NCBI GenBank assembly: GCA_937952455.1
Contig: CALFYU010000160.1
Coordinates: 1-28,665, forward strand
Reading direction: 5' to 3'
Origin: an uncultured Planctomycetaceae bacterium
GTDB lineage: Bacteria > Planctomycetota > Planctomycetia > Planctomycetales > Planctomycetaceae
Length of the DNA stretch: 28,665 nucleotides
Of the stretch, positions 22,307 through 28,665 are shown piece after piece. The position numbers and the translations under genes were made by a program. The notes beneath the pieces are model-generated. The model had not been told where the DNA came from. It saw only the letters and a program-made list of their open reading frames with translations, and ran no database searches. The stretch's first letter is position 1; every line of letters starts with the position of its first letter.

Positions 22307-23361
22307 ATGCTGCCACTCACCACTAGCGACCTCCGCGCTGCCGTCGCCAAATTACCCCATTTTCCGCTGGCCCATGCCCCGACGCCGCTGGAGCAACTGC
22401 CGAAACTTTCCAAGCTGCTGGGCGGGCCGCAGATCTATATCAAGCGGGACGACTGCACCGGATTAACGTTCGGCGGGAACAAGACGCGGCACAACGAATT
22501 GATCCTGGGCGATGCGATCCAAAACAGGCGGACATGCTTGTCTGGGGAGCGGGCGTGCAGAGCAATAACTGCCGTCAAACGGCCGCTGCCTGCGCCAAAG
22601 CGGGAATCGACATTCACTTGGTGCTGGGCCGCGGGAAAGCGGCAGACGGTCCCGATCCGATTCAAGGCAATCTGCTGTTGGACTACATCGTGGGCGCTAA
22701 AGTGGAGATTATCGATGGCACGGTGGGGCCGGAAGTGGATGAACACATCATGCGCCGCACGCGCGAGTACGAAGCGGCCGGACGCAAGGTGTATGCCTGG
22801 GATCGCAAGACGGTCAAGCCGCTGGCGGCCATCGGCTATGTGACGGCCATGATCGAGATCGCCGAACAAGCGGCGGCACAGTCGTTTACGCCGGATGCCG
22901 TCTATCTCTGCTCGGCCGGATCAACCGGCGCGGGGTTGGTGACGGCGAGCAAGGCCCTGGGATTGAACTGGCCGATCACGCATTGTGCGCCGATCGTCTG
23001 GCCGTGGGATACGCGGGCCGACATGGCGCGGATCGCTCGTGAAGCCGGGGAGTTGCTGGGGTTGTCTCTGGAGATTGAAGGCGACGAGATCGACCTGACC
23101 GAAGACTACATCGGCCCGGCCGGCTACGGTGCGCCTTCCGCCGCCGGCTTGGAAGCGATCTCGCTGATGGCCCGGCAGGAGGCGATTCTGCTCGACCCGG
23201 TTTACAGCAGTAAGGCCTTCTCAGCCCTGATCGACCACATCCGCCAGGGCCGGTTCAGGGCGGATCAAAACGTCGTCTTCGTGCACACCGGCGGCACGCC
23301 GGCGCTGTTCGCGCAAAACGACGAGATCATGCAGGGGATTGGGCCGCGGGAGTTCTCGTAG
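22307..23361 (+). pseudogene. D-cysteine desulfhydrase/ACC deaminase family gene with a one-base frameshift
   Basis: The protein is split between two frames. The first frame (from ATG 22307) encodes PTPLEQLPKLSKLLGGPQIY, KRDDCTGLTFGGNKTR with the PLP-binding Lys 59, and ends its homology at GDAIQ near 22520. The homology resumes one frame over with QADMLVWGAGVQSNNCRQTA and runs to the stop at 23361, including LCSAGSTGAGL, YGAPSAAGLEAI and FVHTGGTPALF. The break lies in the run AAAA at 22521-22524; one more A would restore a continuous 351-residue protein, normal for the family. Family members are PLP enzymes that break D-cysteine to pyruvate, sulfide and ammonia, or act on related amino acids. 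Either the gene is inactive or there is a sequencing or assembly error in the homopolymer. Conserved residues on both sides are intact, so any decay is recent. Confidence 0.85.
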
Positions 23362-23394
23362 GTTTGTGAGCAGGGCACGTTAGTTTTAGGACTC

Positions 23395-23510
23395 ACCGCA
23401 GAGGCCGCGGAGAAACGCAGAGAAATAGTTTTCAGAAAGCTCCGTTTTGAACAGTTCGACTTCCCGGTTTCCGACTTCCTCTCGCCGCGCTTCTCTGCGT
23501 CCTCTGCGGT
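23395..23510. repeat. Inverted repeat of the CTCTGCGT family
   Basis: The right arm TTCTCTGCGTCCTCTGCGGT (23491-23510) is the reverse complement of ACCGCAGAGG plus ACGCAGAGAA, the two ends of the left arm (23395-23424); the left arm has ten extra nt between them. The remainder of the 309-nt gap between the PLP-enzyme gene and the lipoprotein gene (23362-23670) shows nothing else. Confidence 0.7.
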
Positions 23511-23670
23511 AAAACGTTTTCACAACACGTGCCAAGGGATTTTTCGTCGGCAGTGTTCAAGGTCCACCACGGATTATGTTGTGAGCCATAAAGAAAATCG
23601 CGGCGAGCCGTTCAATTTGTGCAATGATTCGGCTGCCAATGATCAATTATCCATCCAGGAGAATTTTACA

Positions 23671-24072
23671 ATGAAGCACTGGATTAGTTGTGCGATCATA
23701 TTAGCAGCTTCGATAATTGGTTGTTCACCTGCGGTGCAAAATGGTTCGGATGAGGGGGGCGAGATGACGTCGATCTACATCTATTCCGACATGCCGAAAC
23801 CTGGCGGTCCTTATGAACTGGATGAAGACCTTGAAGAATTTCTCGGCGAAGAGGGTATGGTCTCCGGCGGAGGATCCGCGGTCGATGGGGACGGCTGGAA
23901 CATCGATTTGGAAGTTGAGTCCGCGTCCGCAGAGGATATCATTCAACGGCTCATTCCGTTTCTGAAGGAAAAGCAAGTCGGCAGCGATACACACTTTGAC
24001 GTGTTTCCTCCCGATTGGAAAGAAGGAGACGACAAGCGCCGTGTCGACGTTTTTGACGCTGGTGGGGAATGA
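23671..24072 (+). CDS. Small acidic lipoprotein
   Basis: This 133-residue protein starts with a lipoprotein signal: MKHWISCAIILAASIIGC with Cys 18 in an IIGC lipobox, so it should be lipid-anchored. I chose the ATG at 23671 because AGGAG lies 9-10 nt upstream and because the lipoprotein signal begins there; a GTG at 23581 is also in frame. The mature part is acidic (many Asp and Glu) with a central GDGWNIDLEVESASAEDIIQ, reading like one alpha/beta domain. I recognise no family. It is followed by a copy of the 85-bp direct repeat. Base composition is more AT-rich than in most neighbours. Function unknown. Confidence 0.8.
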   Translation: MKHWISCAIILAASIIGCSPAVQNGSDEGGEMTSIYIYSDMPKPGGPYELDEDLEEFLGEEGMVSGGGSAVDGDGWNIDLEVESASAEDIIQRLIPFLKEKQVGSDTHFDVFPPDWKEGDDKRRVDVFDAGGE

Positions 24073-24162
24073 CTAATGTCCCGTATCGCGATGTGACCAG
24101 GGAATCCCGTGCACACGAACCTGCGCGGTCGGGAGACACTCGTGCAATGCCATTTCCTACAA

Positions 24163-24247
24163 AAACCTCACGCAACGGCGCAACGCTCGCCACGAGATCC
24201 TTGCCTCACACCTTTTTTCTCTCTGCGTCTTTGCGTCTCCGCGCGAG
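24163..24247. repeat. 85-bp direct repeat, copy 1
   Basis: This 85-nt sequence is present again at 25126-25210 in the same orientation with a single mismatch (C at 24193, A at 25156). It starts AAACCTCACGCAACGG and ends GTCTCCGCGCGAG. The two ends are imperfectly complementary (CTCACGC/GCGCGAG), so each copy is itself a weak palindrome, and its T/C-rich centre carries the CTCTGCGT motif found in other repeats here. Confidence 0.9.
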
Positions 24248-24314
24248 TATCACAAGAACGTGTTTGTCTCATCACCCTCACACCCCTCCATAAGCGCAAA
24301 ACGGATAGTTGGCC

Positions 24315-25058
24315 TCATTCTTCCCACGAAACATAGGCCTCCCCAACTAAAACGGGAACGACCTCGCTGATGTCAATCTCGGTGGCGAGTGCGACATCCC
24401 GCGAGAATCCGCGTTCGATTAGTTCTCGGCCGGAAGAACTGTTTGAAATACGGTCAAACAAAGCACTGCGAGCATTGTCGAATGTTGCCGCCGCGGCCAT
24501 CGACTCCGGCGATAGCCGTCCGGGAAGCCGCCGAATGATGGCGCCGGCACCGAGCAAGTCCTCTATCGCAGGTCTCAATGTGCCGTCGGGCCACCGCTCG
24601 CCTGCAGGGACCACCGTGATACGCTCGCCGCACGCTTGCGCTCGAGCGGCGACGGCTGTCGCATTGCGCAGGCATCCAGCCAAAACCACGGCGTCTCTCC
24701 CGATCGCGGCAAACGAGAGTTCGGCGCCGTTGGGCGAAGGGAGGACCAACCGCGAACTCTCCGGTACACGCACGACCGACGCGGGTGAGAGCGAAATCGT
24801 TTGACGGTCGATCTCGCGCGGGCCAGCCAGCATGGCCGCTCGCTCACGCGCATATTCGACAGCGGCCTGATCGTTGTAGCGATACGGAAACACCGTCGCC
24901 CCTCGGCTGACCGCAATATTGACGGTTGTCGAGAACGATAATACGTCGACGATCACAACCACATCTGATTCAGCCATCTGTCGCACACCCGCTATGCCCC
25001 ACTCACAACGCACATCGAAAGGCGCTTGATCGAAGTAGGGCATATTAAACAAGTCCAT
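24315..25058 (-). CDS. comB: 2-phosphosulfolactate phosphatase-like protein (ComB)
   Basis: This 247-residue protein matches the ComB family: VVIVDVLSFSTTVNIAVSRG (35-54) with Asp 38 and the Ser/Thr cluster, PSPNGAELSF (107-116), LAGCLRNATAVA (126-137), VVPAGERW (149-156) and LRPAIEDLLGAGAI (161-174). In methanogens ComB removes phosphate from 2-phosphosulfolactate in coenzyme M synthesis. In bacteria homologues also occur without the rest of that pathway, and here no comA or comC neighbour is visible, so the physiological role is uncertain. It is a magnesium-dependent cytoplasmic enzyme. I kept the ATG at 25058; a second ATG at 25043 is possible, and neither has a strong ribosome-binding site. 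The gene is bracketed by 85-bp direct repeats. Confidence 0.9.
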   Translation of the reverse strand: MDLFNMPYFDQAPFDVRCEWGIAGVRQMAESDVVVIVDVLSFSTTVNIAVSRGATVFPYRYNDQAAVEYARERAAMLAGPREIDRQTISLSPASVVRVPESSRLVLPSPNGAELSFAAIGRDAVVLAGCLRNATAVAARAQACGERITVVPAGERWPDGTLRPAIEDLLGAGAIIRRLPGRLSPESMAAAATFDNARSALFDRISNSSSGRELIERGFSRDVALATEIDISEVVPVLVGEAYVSWEE

Positions 25059-25125
25059 TGAGGCCGGTCAGCTTGCTGGGCGGGGCATGCCTTTTGATGC
25101 CGAATTGAACAACTGCAGCGGAACG

Positions 25126-25210
25126 AAACCTCACGCAACGGCGCAACGCTCGCCAAGAGATCCTTGCCTCACACCTTTTTTCTCTCTGCGTCTTTGCGTC
25201 TCCGCGCGAG
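25126..25210. repeat. 85-bp direct repeat, copy 2
   Basis: This is the second copy of the repeat at 24163-24247, 84 of 85 bases identical, 963 bp away in direct orientation. Sequences outside the copies do not match. It lies between comB and the sialidase-like gene. Confidence 0.9.
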
Positions 25211-25295
25211 GCCTTTTTCACAGATCAACGGCGCCGCGTCACCGACCGAATGGCCGTTAGCCATATCGCGCCAGCAAGGCGCGTCGCGACGCACG

Positions 25296-26537
25296 CTATG
25301 GGGTCGCCTTCACCCACTCCTCGTTGAACTCCACGTGCTTGATCGTCTTGAGATGATACGAATAGGTCACGTGAATCGTGCCGTCGGGGGCTTGCACGAT
25401 TGACGGGTAGTCGAAACGGCTGCCTGGTTCGTCTTCCAGTTGGCGGGTCCACGTCCAGGACTTTCCCTGATCGTCGGAAATCGAAACCGCTAACTTGTCG
25501 CGGGGTTCGGTGGTTTGGTTGTTGTAGACCAATGCCAAGTTGCCACTTTTCAGCAGGATGGCTTCCAGCCCTGCGCCGGGGTGCAGCCGGTCGGTGAGTT
25601 CCGGGGCCGACCAGGTCTTTCCGCCGTCGGTGGAGTAGCTCCGCTTGACGCGGCCCCGCGGATCGCTGTTGCGGAAATAGGCCTGCAGCGTTCCGTCGCG
25701 CATCTGCACCAGCGAGGGTTGGATCATTCCCGCTCCGGGTACGGGGTCCGAAAACGTCCAGGTTTGTCCGCCGTCGGATGTCATCGCCATCATGGGAATG
25801 TCGAAGTTTTCATTGGAGAGCGGCACAATCAACGTTCCATCGGCGAGAACCAGCGGATGTGCTCGCGGCATCCAGCCGAACTTCAATTTCATCGGATCTG
25901 TGGTCCGCTCTCGCAGCATTTTGACAAAGGCCTCGGCGCGCGGCAGATTGTCGCCGTAGAGCTTGCGGCCCTCGGGAGATTTCAATTCCGCTTCGACGCC
26001 GTCGAGCACTTTGTCGATCCCTAGCGGATGCGGAATCAGCAGGCCGCTGGTTTTCCAAACCGGTGTCCCCGGCCTTTGGTAGTCGTCGGAGATCTTGTAC
26101 TGCAGCAGCGAACTCGCCCAGGTCCACTTCGGCGCTCCCAACATCGTCGAGTGAAACAGCCACAGCCGGCCGTCGGCATCAATGACCAGTGCGGGATTGT
26201 TGTCCGCCGTGCCGAACGTATCACTCATCACCGACGGTTCGTCCCAGGTGTCGGCGCCCGGTGCACGGCGGCTGCCGCCGATGCGGACGTTGTCATTTTT
26301 GTCCTGGTCGGTGTTGTAATACCGCGGGCTGGGCAAGTCGGGGCCGTTCTCATACCACACCGCCCGCAGGCCGCCATCGGGGCAGACCACGATCGAGGAG
26401 GCGTGCACGTGCCCGTGACTTTTGACCGCCGGATCGAAAATCTCTTGAGCCTTGAAATACGGCTCGGCCGCCGAAACATGCGCAACTGGTGCGGCACTCA
26501 ACAATAGGCCCAAAATCATTCCACGAAGCATTCTCAT
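25296..26537 (-). CDS. Secreted BNR/Asp-box sialidase-like protein
   Basis: This 413-residue protein has a signal peptide (about 1-23) and a sialidase-like propeller. Three clear Asp boxes are visible: TSDGGQTW, STDGGKTWS and SDDQGKSW, plus propeller segments such as GHVHASSIVVCPDGGLRAVWY and RFDYPSIVQAPDGTIHVTYS. The first of these fits the catalytic N-terminal blade of exo-sialidases, but the active-site residues cannot be assigned without alignment. Its ATG (26537) overlaps the TGA of the upstream sulfatase by one base (TGATG), which indicates translational coupling. The pair therefore probably acts on the same sulfated glycan, with desulfation and glycosidic or lyase cleavage combined. 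Confidence 0.9.
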   Translation of the reverse strand: MRMLRGMILGLLLSAAPVAHVSAAEPYFKAQEIFDPAVKSHGHVHASSIVVCPDGGLRAVWYENGPDLPSPRYYNTDQDKNDNVRIGGSRRAPGADTWDEPSVMSDTFGTADNNPALVIDADGRLWLFHSTMLGAPKWTWASSLLQYKISDDYQRPGTPVWKTSGLLIPHPLGIDKVLDGVEAELKSPEGRKLYGDNLPRAEAFVKMLRERTTDPMKLKFGWMPRAHPLVLADGTLIVPLSNENFDIPMMAMTSDGGQTWTFSDPVPGAGMIQPSLVQMRDGTLQAYFRNSDPRGRVKRSYSTDGGKTWSAPELTDRLHPGAGLEAILLKSGNLALVYNNQTTEPRDKLAVSISDDQGKSWTWTRQLEDEPGSRFDYPSIVQAPDGTIHVTYSYHLKTIKHVEFNEEWVKATP

Positions 26538-27934
26538 CAGCGGCCTTTCACTTCTTCTGGACGGAGTATCGGGTAGGCGGGCGTTTCCACGAGCGAATCC
26601 TGCATCGCATTGTCAATTTGCTCCACAATCTCAGGGTGCTCCCCGGCGAGGTTATGCCGTTCGCCCGGATCGGCGGCCAAGTTGTACAGCTCAATCTCCG
26701 CGCCGATGCCGTTGCGGATGCCTTTCCAATCCCCCATGCGGATTGCTTGCATGAAATTGCCCCGCGAATGGCCGTAATCCCAATACAAATAGTCGTGCTC
26801 TTTCGCTTGCGGCTTGCCCAAGACAGCCGGGGCCAAGGAAATGCCGTCGGTCGATTCCGGTGCCGACGTTCCCGCCAATTCGGCCAGCGTGGGCATCACG
26901 TCCCAGAAAGCCCAGACCTGATCACTTTCCTTCCCGGCGGGGACATGTCCCGGCCAACGGACGATCATTGGCACGCGAATCCCCGCTTCGTAGAGATCGC
27001 GCTTCTGGCCCCGAAAGGGTCCGCGGCTGTTAAAAAACTTCGGACGATGTGATTGGCTTGCTGTGGCACAGGGTCCGTTGTCACTAGTAAAGAACACGAT
27101 CGTGTTGTCGTCGATGCCCTGTTTCTTGAGCAACGCCAAGATCCGCCCGACGTCGCGGTCCATCCGCGTGATCATGGCGGCATAGTTCTTTTCGACCTGG
27201 GGCCAGTCACAATCGGTGTACGGCGCGTCGCTGGGCACGATTAACGATTCGGGCGTGTCGCCGGGGAAATCAGACCAGTGGGGAATCGTATACGCCAGAT
27301 ACAAAAAGAACGGCCCGTCGCCCGACTGCTCGATGAAATCCAGCGCCCGCTCGGTGAACAAGTCGTGTGTATACTCGCCGCGCTTTTCGGCCCGATTGCC
27401 ATAAAGAAGTTTGATGCGATCGTTGTCCCACAGATAGTGCGGATAATAAAAATGCGCCTGATCCTGGTCGAGATGCCCAAACCAATCGTCGAAACCTTGG
27501 TCATTCGGTTTCCCCTCCGAGCCGTGCACGCCCAGACTCCACTTACCGATCGCGCCGGTGCGATATCCGGCCGGTTTGAGGACTTCGGCCAGCGTCACGT
27601 CATCGTCATGCAAAAAGGTGCCATGCGGAATGTTGTCGCGAATCCGCGCATGGCCGTTGTGCACACCGGTCATCAGACAGCACCGCGAGGGCGCACAGCC
27701 GGTTGACCCCGCATAGGCCTGCAAAAACCGCGTCCCCTCGCGCGCCATGCCGTCCAGATGGGGTGTTTGAATTTCCTGCTGTCCATAGCAGCCCAAATCC
27801 CCATAACCGAGGTCGTCGGCCATAATGAAAATAATATTCGGTTTGGCAGGCTCGGCGGCATCGATGCGCGCAGTCGATGCGAAGACGATCACGCAGGCGG
27901 CGACGATGTTTGGAAAACGGTCCATGGAAATCAT
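26537..27934 (-). CDS. Secreted arylsulfatase-type sulfatase
   Basis: This 465-residue protein is a type I sulfatase with a Sec signal (about 1-26). The N-terminal metal site MADDLGYGDLGCYG (38-51) contains D40-D41. The formylglycine motif is canonical: C80-A-P-S-R84 followed by CCLMTG. Further ligands are in GAIGKWSLG (about 128-136) with the catalytic Lys, IPHWSDFPG with the His, and FFTSDNGP. The C-terminal ELYNLAADPGERHNLA is the usual subdomain signature. It should cleave sulfate esters of polysaccharides in the periplasm. It is translationally coupled with the downstream sialidase-like gene. The ATG at 27934 has GAAGG about 13 nt upstream; an ATG at 27925 is an alternative. Confidence 0.95.
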   Translation of the reverse strand: MISMDRFPNIVAACVIVFASTARIDAAEPAKPNIIFIMADDLGYGDLGCYGQQEIQTPHLDGMAREGTRFLQAYAGSTGCAPSRCCLMTGVHNGHARIRDNIPHGTFLHDDDVTLAEVLKPAGYRTGAIGKWSLGVHGSEGKPNDQGFDDWFGHLDQDQAHFYYPHYLWDNDRIKLLYGNRAEKRGEYTHDLFTERALDFIEQSGDGPFFLYLAYTIPHWSDFPGDTPESLIVPSDAPYTDCDWPQVEKNYAAMITRMDRDVGRILALLKKQGIDDNTIVFFTSDNGPCATASQSHRPKFFNSRGPFRGQKRDLYEAGIRVPMIVRWPGHVPAGKESDQVWAFWDVMPTLAELAGTSAPESTDGISLAPAVLGKPQAKEHDYLYWDYGHSRGNFMQAIRMGDWKGIRNGIGAEIELYNLAADPGERHNLAGEHPEIVEQIDNAMQDSLVETPAYPILRPEEVKGR

Positions 27935-27966
27935 CGGTGATGGAGACCTTCTTTAAAGGAAAATCT

Positions 27967-28027
27967 CGCGCAGAGACGCAGAGAAAAATAAGGCAATATC
28001 GACTCTGTTCCTCTGCGTCTCTGCGCG
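27967..28027. repeat. Perfect inverted repeat of the CTCTGCGT family
   Basis: Two 17-nt arms, CGCGCAGAGACGCAGAG (27967-27983) and its exact reverse complement (28011-28027), flank a 27-nt AT-rich spacer. It lies between the start of the sulfatase gene and the end of the topoisomerase gene. The arms share the CTCTGCGT core with the repeats at 23395, 24163 and 25126. Confidence 0.85.
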
Positions 28028-28116
28028 CGGCCATTTAGCGCGTGACAGACGTACATCATAGCGGATCGAGGCGGGAATTGCGTCTCCGTGGGGACGATTT
28101 GTACGCGGGACGAAAC

Positions 28117-28136
28117 CGGCGGGCTGACGCCCGCCG
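28117..28136 (-). terminator. GC-rich hairpin downstream of the topoisomerase gene
   Basis: An 8-bp perfect stem (CGGCGGGC/GCCCGCCG) with a TGAC loop lies about 30 nt after the stop of the topoisomerase gene on the minus strand. Only a short GGTTT follows, not a full T-tract, so it is either a weak terminator or another interspersed palindrome. Confidence 0.45.
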
Positions 28137-28165
28137 CTCGCCAGATGATTCCTGGACCACGCGGT

Positions 28166-28665
28166 TTACACGTCCAGTTCGTCCACCAGGCTCGCGTCTT
28201 GCATGATGGCGTCGTAGCGCTGGCCGGGGTCTTTGCCCAGGAGTTGTTGGAAGGTTTTGTCCGCTTCCAACGGGGCCTCGATGTCGACCCGCAAGAGCGT
28301 GCGGGTTTTGGGGTCGAGCGTGGTTTCCTGCAATTGTTTGGCGTTCATCTCGCCGAGGCCTTTGAAACGGCTGATGACCGGGTTGCGGTTGTCCGGCAGC
28401 GAGGCCAGGATTTCCTCTTTGTGGGCATCGTCGGCCGCGTAGAAGGTCTGTTTGCCCGATTCGATCTTATACAGCGGCGGCTGGGCGATGTAGAGATGCT
28501 CGCCGCGGATCAGGTCCCGCATGTGGCGGAAGAAAAACGCCAACAGCAGCGTGCTGATGTGGTGGCCGTCGCTGTCGGCGTCCATCAACAGGATCACGCG
28601 GTTGTAGCGCAGTTTGTGCACGTCGAATTTGTCGCCGATGCCGGTGCCGAGCGTTTCGACGAGAT
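28166..28665 (-). CDS. Type IIA DNA topoisomerase subunit B (GyrB/ParE), C-terminal part
   Basis: The window holds about the last 165 codons; the gene continues past the right edge (in-frame codons read LVETLGTGIGDKFDVHKL at the boundary). The TOPRIM motif DADSDGHHISTLLLAFFF is visible, with the metal-binding DxD. It is followed by YIAQPPLYKI, ISRFKGLGEMNAKQLQETTL and a C-terminal part ending DASLVDELDV. DADSDG and the RFKGLGEMN context resemble ParE, while the tail (EADKTFQQLLG) resembles GyrB, so I leave the subunit open. The B subunit provides the ATPase and the TOPRIM half of the DNA-cleavage site. The stop at 28166 is followed by a GC-rich hairpin. No gyrA or parC partner is in the window. 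Confidence 0.93.
   Translation of the reverse strand, partial: LVETLGTGIGDKFDVHKLRYNRVILLMDADSDGHHISTLLLAFFFRHMRDLIRGEHLYIAQPPLYKIESGKQTFYAADDAHKEEILASLPDNRNPVISRFKGLGEMNAKQLQETTLDPKTRTLLRVDIEAPLEADKTFQQLLGKDPGQRYDAIMQDASLVDELDV

Noticed and set aside
24163..25210. comB with its direct repeats as an insertion sequence or composite transposon.
   Set aside because: There is no transposase gene, no terminal inverted repeats of the usual kind and no obvious target-site duplication; only the cassette idea is kept.
21928..28027. The many repeats here as a CRISPR array.
   Set aside because: The units are palindromic, differ from each other, and are not regularly spaced with unique spacers; no cas gene is present.

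Overview
This is a GC-rich bacterial chromosomal window that very probably comes from a planctomycete (Planctomycetales). The evidence is the gene content: a DUF1587/PA14/DUF1592/DUF1588/DUF1585 protein next to a DUF1552 protein, a DUF1501 protein next to a WD40 protein, two secreted sulfatases, two BNR sialidase-like proteins and TAT-exported TIM-barrel 'epimerases'. Long gene-poor intergenic stretches carry short palindromic repeats. I saw no rRNA, tRNA, CRISPR array, transposase or prophage gene.

Layout. 1-5667: two convergent pairs of secreted-protein genes, DUF1592-type then DUF1552 (+), facing DUF1501 then WD40 (-). 5976-9461 (-): a small PLDc_N-like membrane protein, an intrinsic terminator, an M50-like membrane protease, a short GspE/PilB-type ATPase and a membrane-anchored STAS protein. 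9462-10312: a long divergent intergenic region ending in a near-consensus sigma70 promoter. 10313-12005 (+): two tandemly related coiled-coil envelope proteins, the second with an MreC/FlgT-like C-terminal domain, then an overlapping 55-residue membrane protein and a strong terminator. 12157-15655 (+): a crotonase-fold enzyme, a secreted sulfatase and a secreted TPR-like protein. 15673-20523 (-): a sugar isomerase-like TIM barrel, an unknown secreted protein, an orphan SUKH-like protein, a sialidase-like protein and a TAT-exported TIM barrel. 20663-24072 (+): an amidohydrolase, a D-cysteine desulfhydrase-family gene broken by a one-base frameshift and a small lipoprotein. 24315-28665 (-): a ComB-like phosphatase bracketed by 85-bp direct repeats, a sialidase-like gene translationally coupled to a sulfatase, and the C-terminal part of a GyrB/ParE topoisomerase subunit.

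Functionally, most genes fit a polysaccharide-degrading lifestyle: sulfatases, sialidase-like beta-propellers and TIM-barrel sugar isomerase-like proteins would strip and process sulfated glycans outside the cytoplasm. The rest is housekeeping or envelope biology. I did not find a clearly new multi-gene system. The most interesting signals are local: an in-frame amber codon directly after the best start codon of the second coiled-coil gene, the frameshifted PLP enzyme, the direct repeats around comB, and the families of intergenic palindromes.
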